A DNA stretch of 64,000 nucleotides from Lysobacterales bacterium. GTDB taxonomy: Bacteria > Pseudomonadota > Gammaproteobacteria > Xanthomonadales > Ahniellaceae. The first letter of the stretch is position 1. Each line of letters opens with the position of its first letter. The stretch lies in assembly GCA_016182785.1 (NCBI GenBank), contig JACPFU010000030.1, forward strand, positions 78,832 to 142,831. The letters run 5' to 3'. Shown here piece after piece: positions 47,634-58,525 of this stretch. The position numbers were made by a program, and so were the translations under genes. The notes under the pieces are model-generated. The model saw nothing but the letters and a program-made list of their open reading frames with translations. It was not told the DNA's origin and did no database searches.

Positions 47634-50600
47634 CTACTCGAAGCCGTCGGCGAAGACCGCGTCGGGCAGCGGCGCGACGGTGATCTGGAACGTCACCGTG
47701 GCGCTGGCGTTGAACGGATCGGTGGCGGTGACCTGCGCGCTGTAGGGCGATGCACCCGCGCTGCCGACGTCCGGGGCGCCGCTGATCTCGCCGCTGCCGG
47801 CATTGATCGAGAGTCCTGCCGGCAAGCCGGTCGCGGAGTACGCCAGGGCGTCGCCATCGGCGTCGCTGAAGGCGCCGGCGGTGGCGAGCGGCGTCATCGG
47901 CTGGGCTTCGTTCAAGTTCTGGTTCGCGATCGAACCGCTGGCCACCGGTGCCTCGTTGAACGCGTTCACGGTGAAGTAGCCGATCACCGGATCGTGGTCG
48001 GAGGCGCGGCGCGGGTCGTTCGGCAGCGCGCGCCAGTCGTTGGCGAACTCGGCGTTGATGCGCGCATAGCTGAGGCTGGTCGGGTAGACGTCGGAATCCA
48101 TCGCCGGATTGATCAGCACGTGGTCGAGCGTCTGCGCATTGCCGGACTCGACATAGGAATAGCGGCTCGCCCAGGGCACGGCGTTGGTCATCACCACCAG
48201 GTTTCCGGTCAGCAGGTCGGCGACCGGGGTCAGTTGTTGCACCGCCGGCGCCGGAGAACCGGCCAGCCCGCCGATGATGTCGCCATAGCTGTCGTTGTAC
48301 TCGAAGGCGTTGAAGTCGCCGACCACGACGAAGCGCGTGCTCGGGCTCGCGACCTGCTGCGCCTCAAGGTAGGCGGCGAGTTCCTCCGCCTGGTCCCTGC
48401 GCTTGACGCGCGCGCGTTCGCCGTCGGTCGAGGCGTCGTTCGTGGTGTTGTCGTTGACCGAGAGCAGCGACAGGAAATGGTTGGCGATGACGCTGACCGC
48501 GAACGCGGCGCCGTTGGGGTCGTTGACGGTGGCATCAAGCCGCAGCGGCGGGCGATCGTAGGTGGCATCGACCGACCCGTCGCGCGGGTCGACATGGGTG
48601 GCGGTGGTGAGGATCGAGTTGCAGGCGCCAAGCGCCACCTGCACCCGCGCCGGGCCCCCGGCCGAGACCGGGCGCTGCTTGACCAGGAAACCGACGTCGA
48701 GGCGGCCGAAGCCGCCGCCATCGACCAGGCAGGCGCCGTATTGCGGGTCGTTGCTGCCGGCGTCGAGGTTGATGCGGTCGGCCAGGCGCTGCAGCACCGC
48801 CAGGTTCTCGACTTCGATCACCGCGAGGATGTCGGGCATCAGCAGGTAGTTGCGCACCTGCGCCGAGAACTTGCCGAGGCGCAGGTCGAGCCCGGCGGCG
48901 GAGACCACCGGCTCTTCGTTCGCTGGCGCCGAAGGGTCGTCGACATCGTCATACAGGCGCTGCAGGTTGTAGCTGCCGATGGTGAACTGGCGGCTGTTGG
49001 CAAGCGGCACCGCGACCGGTGTCTTGGCACTGCCGGTGACGGTGAGTGGCTGCACCGGGTCCTGCACGACGATGTAGCTGCCGAAGTCGTAGTGCAGCGG
49101 CCCTGCGATGTTGCTCAGCCCCTGGCCGACATCCAGCGCGAGCGCCGGCGTCAGCAGGTCATCGGTGTCGACCGAGATGATCTCCTCGTTCGAGTCGTTG
49201 CACGGTCGCGCGCACGGCGTCGGCAGGTCGCTCAGCACGTCGAGCGGGTCGCTGCCCGGCTCGCGGTAGGGGCGACCCCAGGCCGAGGGCACGACGAACA
49301 CCGAGCCGAACTGGGTCGGCTGGGCGGTGGCGTCGACCATCGAACCATCGGTGGGGCCGACCACGGTGTAGTCGCCGGCCAGCGTCACGCGCATGCCCTC
49401 GTAGGGCTCGTAGCGGTCGATCGGCTGGCCGCCGCTTGGCACCGCCAACGCGAGTGCGCCCGGCAGCGGGTTGCCGCTCGACACCACGGTGGTGACCGCG
49501 CCGGTGATCTCGGTGACGCCGAGCTTTTCGGCGTTCGGCGCGCGGTTGAATTCGACCACGGTGCCGACCACGCGGGCCTTGGCGCCGCTGACGATGCCGG
49601 CGGCGGGGAGCGAGCCGGTGAACACGTAGATGCCCTCGGAGGTCATCGGATTGGCGTCGGCATCGGCGTCTTCTTCCTGGATGAAGAAGCCGCGGGCGCC
49701 GGCACCGGTGACGATGCCCTCGAACGCGACCGCGCTGCCGGCCAGCGGCGAGTTGTTGCCGTTGCCCTGGATCTGCGAGATGCGCAGGCCCGGGTCGTCG
49801 TTGACCAGGGTCACCGGCGCGGACGCATTGGCGATGATCAGCGGCACGCTGCTCGCGACATTGGCGATCGAGAACAGCAGGTCCTCGTTCGGCTCCACGT
49901 CGATGTCGCCGTTGATGCTGACCGCGATGTCGACGCCGCTGGCGCTGGCCGCAATGGTCTGCGGTTGCGCGGCGAACGGAGTGAAGTCGACGGCGTCGGC
50001 GGTGGCGGTGGCGGCGCTGGCATCGAAGCTCACCGCGGCCGTGACCGGGGCGGCCAGGGCCACCCGCACCAGCGCGTTGCTGGTGCCGCTGTTGCCTTCG
50101 ACGAAGGCGAGCGGCTGCACCGAGATCACCGCCGGGGTGGTGTCGAAGGCGCGCAGCTCGAAGTCGTCGATCGCGAGCCCGTCGTCGGAGCCGCTGGCGT
50201 CGAACGAGTTCCAGCGCAGGAACACGACCGCGCCGGGAGCGAGGCCGAGCCCGTTCAGCAGCGCGATGCGCTGGCGGCGGTTGCCGGGGGCGTTGCCGTC
50301 GCGCGCGCCGCCGCCGCCGGTGTTGTTCGGGGTGGAGAAGTCGAGCGCGTTGAGGTCGGTCCAGGTGCCGTTGTTCAACGCCGTCGCATCGAAGCTGTAC
50401 TGGAAGTCGAGGCGGTCGTCGCGACCGCTGGCGCCAAGGCGCCAGTGCTCGCCGGTATAGCGGATCACCAACGCGGTCAGCGTCGCCCCGGCGTTGTTGA
50501 TGAAGGAGGCGCCGAGTGTCGGGGTGTTGCTGCCGCTGTTCAGGCTGCCGAAGGCGCGTTCGCTGGCGGTGCCGGTGCCGTAGCTGTAGGTGTTGCCACC

Positions 50601-50813
50601 GGTGTCGGTGCCGGCGCTGGCGGCATAGGTGGTGTTGGCGCCAGTGCCGGCTTCGAGGAACAACCAGCCGGCCGGGACCACGGCGGAGGTGCCGGAGGTG
50701 GCCAGCGTGTCGAAGTCTTGCGCGACCGCCGTGTTGACCGCCGGAATCGGCACCTGGGCCACGGCAAGGTTGCAACCCAGGACGAGGAACAGGACGGACA
50801 GCAGGGTTCTCAT
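47634..50813 (-). CDS. secreted multidomain nuclease (ExeM/NucH-like) with GFE tail
   Basis: 1059 aa. The ATG at 50813 is chosen because a GGAG lies 8 nt upstream and a signal peptide follows (LLSVLFLVLGCNLAVA). Domains in order: N-terminal beta domain; Calx-beta-like repeat (SFDASAATATADAVDFTPFA, near residue 260); an OB-like segment (GIVTGAGARGFFIQEEDA); an endonuclease/exonuclease/phosphatase core with IGSYNLQ, AVIEVEN, VVGDFNAFE and SDHDPVIGY; a putative Ig domain; and the tail AVFADGFE. It should degrade extracellular DNA or nucleotides. Its position ahead of puuE-uraD hints at purine scavenging. Confidence 0.88.
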   Translation of the reverse strand: MRTLLSVLFLVLGCNLAVAQVPIPAVNTAVAQDFDTLATSGTSAVVPAGWLFLEAGTGANTTYAASAGTDTGGNTYSYGTGTASERAFGSLNSGSNTPTLGASFINNAGATLTALVIRYTGEHWRLGASGRDDRLDFQYSFDATALNNGTWTDLNALDFSTPNNTGGGGARDGNAPGNRRQRIALLNGLGLAPGAVVFLRWNSFDASGSDDGLAIDDFELRAFDTTPAVISVQPLAFVEGNSGTSNALVRVALAAPVTAAVSFDASAATATADAVDFTPFAAQPQTIAASASGVDIAVSINGDIDVEPNEDLLFSIANVASSVPLIIANASAPVTLVNDDPGLRISQIQGNGNNSPLAGSAVAFEGIVTGAGARGFFIQEEDADADANPMTSEGIYVFTGSLPAAGIVSGAKARVVGTVVEFNRAPNAEKLGVTEITGAVTTVVSSGNPLPGALALAVPSGGQPIDRYEPYEGMRVTLAGDYTVVGPTDGSMVDATAQPTQFGSVFVVPSAWGRPYREPGSDPLDVLSDLPTPCARPCNDSNEEIISVDTDDLLTPALALDVGQGLSNIAGPLHYDFGSYIVVQDPVQPLTVTGSAKTPVAVPLANSRQFTIGSYNLQRLYDDVDDPSAPANEEPVVSAAGLDLRLGKFSAQVRNYLLMPDILAVIEVENLAVLQRLADRINLDAGSNDPQYGACLVDGGGFGRLDVGFLVKQRPVSAGGPARVQVALGACNSILTTATHVDPRDGSVDATYDRPPLRLDATVNDPNGAAFAVSVIANHFLSLLSVNDNTTNDASTDGERARVKRRDQAEELAAYLEAQQVASPSTRFVVVGDFNAFEYNDSYGDIIGGLAGSPAPAVQQLTPVADLLTGNLVVMTNAVPWASRYSYVESGNAQTLDHVLINPAMDSDVYPTSLSYARINAEFANDWRALPNDPRRASDHDPVIGYFTVNAFNEAPVASGSIANQNLNEAQPMTPLATAGAFSDADGDALAYSATGLPAGLSINAGSGEISGAPDVGSAGASPYSAQVTATDPFNASATVTFQITVAPLPDAVFADGFE

Positions 50814-50903
50814 GGTCATCTCCGGCAGCACGCGATGCCCCATGTCATCGCGGGAGCGCAAGCATACGCTGCGTTCACGCGGCAGTGATGATGCAGCGCC
50901 GCG

Positions 50904-53078
<2,175 letters not shown>

Positions 53079-53571
53079 GGCGAATGCGATCGGAAGCCGG
53101 ACGCGCAGTCTAGCCGCTGGTTCCACGGCACGGTTTCGCGGGCGTCCCGAGGACGGGAGCCGCGCCTGGGTGAAATCATCAGGTGCGGTCGAGGAATATC
53201 CGGCAAGTCGCTGATGCACGGTCGGAAACACCCTTGTCCACAGGATCTGTGGATAACTGTGTGGACGAAGCCTCCAACAAGCCCCCGCGAGGGCGCCGCG
53301 GTGCGGCCCGCAGGCTTGTCGGTCAAAAACTAGCCACAATTCGTTTGTTCTTTGCGATCAATGACTTGCGAACCAGCGCCGGAGCTGGCCCGGGAATCTG
53401 CGGGCAGTTGCCGGCGACGTGAAGCCGGGTCTGGCGCGCCTGTGAACTGCGGCGCAATTCGCCGCTCCAGCGCCGGCGCGGCGGAGCGGGTCGCGACCGC
53501 GTTGTCAACCGCTTTCTCGTTGCTGCGTTGGCGAGGTAGGAACCCACGAAAGCGGACAAGGCGCGCCTACA
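53079..53571. other. 493-nt gene-free region between divergent priA and the sigma factor gene
   Basis: No convincing gene on either strand. It contains a cluster of DnaA-like boxes (53234-53268), then a relatively AT-rich stretch at about 53320-53370, then GC-rich sequence with short dyads such as CGCCGCTCCAGCGCCGGCGC. A TACAAT directly precedes the sigma factor start, but no properly spaced -35 was found. Confidence 0.6.
53234..53268. promoter_or_regulatory. DnaA-box cluster
   Basis: TTGTCCACA (53234-53242) is one mismatch from the DnaA consensus TTATCCACA. TGTGGATAA (53248-53256) is a perfect box on the opposite strand. TGTGGACGA (53260-53268) is a weaker third site with two mismatches. 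Spacing is compact, with an AT-rich tract about 50 bp further on. It could be a DnaA-regulated promoter, a DnaA-titration site or part of an origin. Confidence 0.5.
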
Positions 53572-54186
53572 ATGAACCCGACCCTGGCGATGCAATGGAT
53601 GGACCGCGATACCCCCGCGCAATCGCGCTCCGGCCAGCCGGCGGCGCGCAACCACGACGCGCTCGATGCCTTCCTGCGCGGCGTGGAGCGGCGGGCCTTG
53701 CGCATGGCCGAGCTCAGCGTCGGCAGCCGCGAGGACGCGCTCGACATCGTGCAGGACTGCATGCTGACCTTCGTCCGCAACTACCGCGACAAGCCGGCCA
53801 CGGACTGGGCGCCGCTGTTCCATCGCGTGCTCGACAGCCGCGTGCTCGACTTCCATCGCCGCCACCAGGTGCGCTCGCGCTGGATCGGCTGGATCGACCG
53901 GCTGGTCGGGCGCGACGGCGACGAGGACGCGCTCGCCAATGTCGCCGATCCGCACCTGCCGCAACCGTGGCAGCATGTCGCCGACGGCGAGACCGCGCAG
54001 GCGCTGGACGGCGCGTTGCGGGCGCTGCCGAACCGGCAGCGGCAGGCGTTCCTGCTGCGCGTCTGGGAAGGCCTCGACGTCGCCGACACGGCGCGCGCGA
54101 TGGCCTGCAGCGAAGGCAGCGTCAAGACCCACCTGTCGCGCGCGATGAGTGCGTTGCGCGCGCAACTGGAGCACTACCATGGCTGA
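53572..54186 (+). CDS. ECF-like RNA polymerase sigma factor
   Basis: 204 aa with sigma region 2 (VGSREDALDIVQDCMLTFVRN; LFHRVLDSRVLDFHRR) and region 4 (ALPNRQRQAFLLRVWEGL; TARAMACSEGSVKTHLSRAM). It lacks regions 1 and 3, as in extracytoplasmic-function sigma factors. The ATG at 53572 is used; ATGs at 53590 and 53599 are also possible. Its stop overlaps the next start by 8 nt, and the small membrane protein there may be its regulator. Confidence 0.88.
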   Translation: MNPTLAMQWMDRDTPAQSRSGQPAARNHDALDAFLRGVERRALRMAELSVGSREDALDIVQDCMLTFVRNYRDKPATDWAPLFHRVLDSRVLDFHRRHQVRSRWIGWIDRLVGRDGDEDALANVADPHLPQPWQHVADGETAQALDGALRALPNRQRQAFLLRVWEGLDVADTARAMACSEGSVKTHLSRAMSALRAQLEHYHG

Positions 54187-54765
54187 ACACGACCGGGATG
54201 ACGAAACGTGGACGCAACGCATCCGCTCCGAGCTCGAGACCAGTGCGCGCGACCTGGACGCGGCGACGCTGTCGCGGCTGAACCAGGCGCGACAGCAGGC
54301 GCTGCAGACCGCAGCGAAGCCGCGGCCGCGGGCGTGGATGTGGCCGACCACGCTGGCCACCGCGTTTTCGCTGGCGCTGGCGGTCGCGATCTGGCCGCGG
54401 CTGGTGCCGGAACCGGTGCCGGCGCCGACCGCGGCGCTGCCCGACGACTTCCCGATGCTGGCCGAAGGCGCAGCGATCGAGCTCTACGAGGAGCTCGATT
54501 TCTATGCCTGGCTGGATGCGCAGCCGGCTTCGGGCTGAGCGCCGCGGCCGACGACGCGGACGCCGCCCCGAGCGCCGAACTGCTGCTGTACCTGGCCGAA
54601 TTTGCCGATGCCGAAGGCAAGCCGGTCGATCCGATCCAGGCCACCGACACCGAAGCTCCGCCACCCGCTACCGACACCTCGCCGACCCCGCCCGCCAACG
54701 CCAAGCCGCCCGTTGCCACCGATGACCACGAACCCCGCCCGGAGAAGCCCGATGCGCCGCGCTAG
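54179..54765 (+). pseudogene. DUF3619-like membrane protein, apparently frameshifted
   Basis: The first part (54179-54538, 119 aa) has a soluble N-terminus with TWTQRIRSELETSARDLDAA, one membrane helix (WPTTLATAFSLALAVAIWP) and ends LYEELDFYAWLDAQPASG. Directly after the stop another frame continues with protein-like sequence (DAAPSAELLLYLAEFADAEG, then a proline-rich tail) to 54765. It overlaps the next gene by 14 nt, as expected for an operon. A one-base deletion near 54525-54538 would explain this. The short form may still be produced. Likely the cognate regulator of the sigma factor, by position. Confidence 0.65.
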
Positions 54766-55444
54766 CCTGATCCTGGCGGCGCTGCTGCTGCTTGCCGCCG
54801 GCGTGGCCGCGGCCGGCACCGGCGTGGCCTTCGAGCAGCTCACTCCGGCCGAGCAGCGCGTGCTGATGCCGTTCGCCGAGCAGTGGCCGAGCCTGCCGGC
54901 GCAGACGCAGGAAAACCTGCGGCTCGGCGCGCAGCGCTGGAATGCGCTGACGCCGCAGGAAAAGCGCAGCGCCGCGCAACGCTTCGGCGAATGGCAGCAG
55001 CTGCCGGACGCCGAGAAGCGCCGCATCCGCGAGCGCTATCGCGCATTCCGCCAGCTGCCGCCGGCGCAGCAGCAGCGCCTGCGCAACACCTTCCAGCGCT
55101 TCCAGCACCTGCCGCCGGAACAGCGCGCGCAGATGCGTCGCCGCTTCGAGGGCATGAGCCCGGGCGAACGCCGCGCGTTCCTCGACGGCATGCGCTCGGA
55201 GCAGCACCTGGGCGCACGCGAGCGCATGCTGCAGGCGATCCCGCCCGAGCAGCGGGCCGCGACCGAGGAAATGATGGCGCGCTTCACCCCGCCCGAGCGC
55301 CAGCGCCTGCTCGCCCACATGCGCGGCCTGGCACCGGCGCAACGTGACGCGCTGCGCGTGCAGCTGCTCGGCATGAGTGTCGAGGCGCGCGTGCGCCTGG
55401 TGGCAGAGCTGCCGCCGCCGGGCGCGGATCAGCCGGCGCGTTGA
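54752..55444 (+). CDS. DUF3106 periplasmic protein
   Basis: 230 aa. Signal peptide (LILAALLLLAAGVAAAG) and then a helical, Arg/Gln/Glu-rich sequence with repeated short motifs such as WNALTPQEK, FRQLPPAQQQRLRN, FQHLPPEQRAQMR and MSPGERRAFLDGM, typical of DUF3106. The ATG at 54752 has GGAGAAG upstream. It is third in the sigma factor operon, an arrangement I recall from Xanthomonadaceae. Function unknown; a stress-related periplasmic role would suit the context. Confidence 0.85.
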   Translation: MRRASLILAALLLLAAGVAAAGTGVAFEQLTPAEQRVLMPFAEQWPSLPAQTQENLRLGAQRWNALTPQEKRSAAQRFGEWQQLPDAEKRRIRERYRAFRQLPPAQQQRLRNTFQRFQHLPPEQRAQMRRRFEGMSPGERRAFLDGMRSEQHLGARERMLQAIPPEQRAATEEMMARFTPPERQRLLAHMRGLAPAQRDALRVQLLGMSVEARVRLVAELPPPGADQPAR

Positions 55445-57630
55445 TGCGGGTTCGCGGCGGCCTCGTTGGCCGCCGCGGCGAGTCGCAGTGGCGGGTGCTG
55501 CAGGCGCGGCAGTTCGACGCTGAAGGTGGCGCCGCGACCGATGCCCTCGGAATCGGCGCGCACGCTGCCGCCATGCAGCTCGACCAGGTCCTTGACGATC
55601 GCGAGCCCGAGCCCGGTCGAGCTCTCGCCACCGGTGGGTCGCGCCGACAGGCGCTGGAAGCGGCGGAACAACTGGCGACGGTCGTCCACCGACAGGCCCG
55701 GGCCGTAGTCGCGGATGGCGACACGCACGCGCTCCGGCTCGACCTCGATCCAGACCTCGACCAGGCCCTTGGGCGGCGAGAACTTGAGAGCGTTCGAGAG
55801 CAGGTTGTCGAACACCTGGTCCAGGCGTTCGACATCGGCAAGCACCACCGCCCCGGCCGCCGGACGGAAGTCGATCTGCTGCTGCTTGGCGGCGGCGCGG
55901 GTGGCGTGGCGCGCGATCGCATCGGCGATCAGCACCGACAGGTCGCACGGCGCCTGCTGCAGGCGGATCTGGCCGGCATCGAGCACCGAGGATTCGAGCA
56001 GGTCGCTGACCAGCTTGAGCGTGCGCTCGGCGGCGGCAACGATGATGCTGGCGTGGCGACGCGCGTCCTCGACCGAGCCGCGCTCGGCGCGGATCAGGTC
56101 GGCAAAGCCGATGATCGAACTGAGCGGGTTGCGCAGGTCGTGGGCGACGATGCCGAGCATTTCGGTCTTGACGCGGTCGGCTTCCTCGGCGCGCGTGCGC
56201 GCCTGCTCGGCGGCCTGCAGCGCCGCGGCCAGGCGCGCGTTGGTCTCGTTGCGCTGGCGCGCCGCGCGCCCGCTCTCGATGAAGCGCACGGTGAGCAGGA
56301 TGGCGATGCCGAGCAGCAGCACCACGCCGGCGGCGAAGGCGCGCTTGAGCTGGGTTTCCTGGGCCAGCATCTCGGCGTGCTGTTCGCTCTCGGCGCGCAG
56401 CGCGAGCAGCTCGCGCTCGCGTTCGCGCGCATTCGCCGCGCTCGCCAGCAGGGCATAGCGCGCATCGCCCTGCTCGTGGAACTGGCGTTCGCGCAGCTGT
56501 TGCGCCGACTTCAGCTCGGTCAGCGCGTCCGCGGCGTTGCCCTGCAGTTCGTGGATGTCGGCCAGCTGCTGGTGCAGTGCGATCTGCAACGAGCGCTCGC
56601 TCTCGCCCTGGCGGCTCAGTTGCAGCGCGCCCTGGGTGAACTTCAGCGCGCGCTGCAGGCGCTCGCGGCGCTGGCCGCCCGCCAGTTCGGCAGCGGCGCG
56701 GTCCAGATGCCAGCGGCCGAGCTGGCCCAGCGCCTCGATCATCTCGACGCGGGCGCCGACGCGCGTGGCCAGCGTCAGCGCTTCCTCGAAACCGGCCACG
56801 GCGGTGGCTTCGTCGCCGCGCTTTGCCGCGACCTGGGCGAGCCCGAGACGCGAACCGCTCTGGCCGACGACATCGTTGCTTTCGCGCTGCTGGGCGAGTG
56901 CGCGCGTGAACGCGTATTCGGCCTGGTCGGCGAGGTTGCGCGCGAGCGCGATGCGACCGCGGCCCATCCAGATCGCGGCGACGTCTTGCGGTGGCACCGG
57001 CTGCGCCGGATTGACTTCCTCCATCTGCTGCAGCGCCGCTTCGTAATGCCGCTGCGCGTCGTCCCAGGCGCCGCGCCGTTCGAACACGCGCGCGATGTTG
57101 ATCGACGAGGCGACCAGCCCGGGCAGGTCGCCGAGTTCGTCCCAGATCTTCTGTACCCGCTCGTGCTGCGCCAGCGCTTCGACATCGAGCCCCTGGCGCT
57201 CGAGCACGGTGCCGTAGCTGTTGCCGACCTTGGCCACCAGGCGCGCGTCGCCAAGCAGCTCGGCGGCGGCGGCGGCCTCGACCAGATAGCCGTTGGCGGC
57301 CTGCAGCTGGCCGCGCAGGCGGGCGATGCGGCCGAGGTTGTGCAGCGCCTCGATGCGCCCGGATTCATAGCCATGGTCGCGGGCGGCGATGAAGGCGTCG
57401 CTGGCCAGGGTTTCGGCGCGGGCCGGGTCCGAACGCGCCAGGCTTTCCGCGGTGCGGTTGAGCTGGTCGACGCGGATCTCGGCGAGCACGCGCGCGGTAT
57501 CGGCGGCGAGTGCGGCGTCGTCGGCCGCTGCCGACCACGCCGGCGGCGCCGGCAGCATCCACAGCAGCGCCGTCGACAACGCCCATCGACACAGCAGCGG
57601 ATACGGTTGGCGGCGGTGCAGCGGGGGCAT
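55429..57630 (-). CDS. sensor histidine kinase with periplasmic TPR domain
   Basis: 733 aa. A signal sequence (ALLWMLPAPPAWSA) precedes seven or more TPR-like units in the periplasm (EALHNLGRIARLRGQLQAAN, SSINIARVFERRGAWDDA). Then come a membrane helix (AFAAGVVLLLGIAILLTVRF), a coiled coil, the H-box GIVAHDLRNPLSS and a complete ATPase domain (DNLLSNALKFSP, IRDYGPGLSVDD, GLGLAIVKDLV). It is divergent from the OmpR-type regulator gene and is probably its or another regulator's kinase. Its 3' end overlaps DUF3106 by 16 nt. Confidence 0.9.
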   Translation of the reverse strand: MPPLHRRQPYPLLCRWALSTALLWMLPAPPAWSAAADDAALAADTARVLAEIRVDQLNRTAESLARSDPARAETLASDAFIAARDHGYESGRIEALHNLGRIARLRGQLQAANGYLVEAAAAAELLGDARLVAKVGNSYGTVLERQGLDVEALAQHERVQKIWDELGDLPGLVASSINIARVFERRGAWDDAQRHYEAALQQMEEVNPAQPVPPQDVAAIWMGRGRIALARNLADQAEYAFTRALAQQRESNDVVGQSGSRLGLAQVAAKRGDEATAVAGFEEALTLATRVGARVEMIEALGQLGRWHLDRAAAELAGGQRRERLQRALKFTQGALQLSRQGESERSLQIALHQQLADIHELQGNAADALTELKSAQQLRERQFHEQGDARYALLASAANARERERELLALRAESEQHAEMLAQETQLKRAFAAGVVLLLGIAILLTVRFIESGRAARQRNETNARLAAALQAAEQARTRAEEADRVKTEMLGIVAHDLRNPLSSIIGFADLIRAERGSVEDARRHASIIVAAAERTLKLVSDLLESSVLDAGQIRLQQAPCDLSVLIADAIARHATRAAAKQQQIDFRPAAGAVVLADVERLDQVFDNLLSNALKFSPPKGLVEVWIEVEPERVRVAIRDYGPGLSVDDRRQLFRRFQRLSARPTGGESSTGLGLAIVKDLVELHGGSVRADSEGIGRGATFSVELPRLQHPPLRLAAAANEAAANPHQRAG

Positions 57631-57802
57631 CGGGAGTCCGGGGGCGGCACGTTTGCCGCGTGCGCAAGGATACCCGAGCAGGGCGCATGCGCATGCCGGC
57701 GAAAGCGAGGCAGCGCGTCGCGTTCAGGCGCGCAACATGCGCTTACGAACGCCGCATGCGGCCGGCTTGAGCGGCGCGCGGCGACCGCGCATGCTCGCGG
57801 CC

Positions 57803-58525
57803 ATGGATGCCCCGCTGCTGCTGCTCGTCGACGACGACCACCGCCTGCGCGAACTGACCGCGCGCTATCTCGAAACCCAGGGCTACCGGGTGGCCCCGGT
57901 GGCGCACCTGGCCGCGATGCGACGCGAGCTGGAGAAGCGCCACGTCGACCTGATCGTGCTCGACCTGATGCTGCCCGACGGCGACGGGCTGACCGCCTGC
58001 CGCGACCTGCGCGGTGCCGGCGTGGCGACACCGGTGATCATGCTGACCGCACGCGGCGAGGACATCGACCGCATCGTCGGGCTCGAGATCGGCGCCGACG
58101 ACTACCTGGCCAAGCCATGCAATCCGCGCGAGCTGCTGGCGCGCATCCGCGCGGTGCTGCGGCGCCAGCCTGCGGCCGTCGGCGCGGCCCCGCAGGCGCA
58201 GGCCGAGGTGGTGCGCTTTGGCGGCTTCGAGCTGGAACTGCACACCCGCGTGCTGCGTCGCGACGGCCGCCCGCAGCTGCTCAGCAGCGGCGAGTTCGCC
58301 GTGCTGGCCGCGTTGCTCCGGCATCCGCGCCAGACGCTCAGCCGCGACCGATTGATGAACCTGGCGCGCGGCCTCGACCACCAGGCCAGCGACCGCTCGA
58401 TCGACGTCATGCTGTCGCGCCTGCGCAAGCTGATCGAAGCCGACCCGCGCCGTCCGCGCTGGCTGCAGACGGTGCGCAACCTCGGCTACGTGTTCGTGCC
58501 CGACGACGCCGGCGACGACGCATGA
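57803..58525 (+). CDS. OmpR-family response regulator
   Basis: 240 aa. Receiver domain with acidic pocket LLVDDDHRL, phospho-Asp in LIVLDLMLPDGDG, Thr in MLTARGED and Lys in YLAKPCNP; winged-helix domain with LLSSGEFAVLAALLRH and RSIDVMLSRLRKLIE. The ATG at 57803 (MDAPLLLLVD) is preferred over the one at 57791. The ATGA overlap with the next kinase gene marks a canonical OmpR-EnvZ pair. Confidence 0.93.
   Translation: MDAPLLLLVDDDHRLRELTARYLETQGYRVAPVAHLAAMRRELEKRHVDLIVLDLMLPDGDGLTACRDLRGAGVATPVIMLTARGEDIDRIVGLEIGADDYLAKPCNPRELLARIRAVLRRQPAAVGAAPQAQAEVVRFGGFELELHTRVLRRDGRPQLLSSGEFAVLAALLRHPRQTLSRDRLMNLARGLDHQASDRSIDVMLSRLRKLIEADPRRPRWLQTVRNLGYVFVPDDAGDDA

Noticed and set aside
47520..50888. 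1122-codon open frame opposite the nuclease
   Set aside because: The minus strand encodes a clear multidomain nuclease with catalytic motifs and signal peptide; the plus-strand frame has none.
53320..53370. This region as the chromosomal origin oriC
   Set aside because: DnaA boxes and an AT-rich tract are present, but dnaA, rpmH and gidA are absent and GC skew cannot be computed here; reported only as a box cluster.
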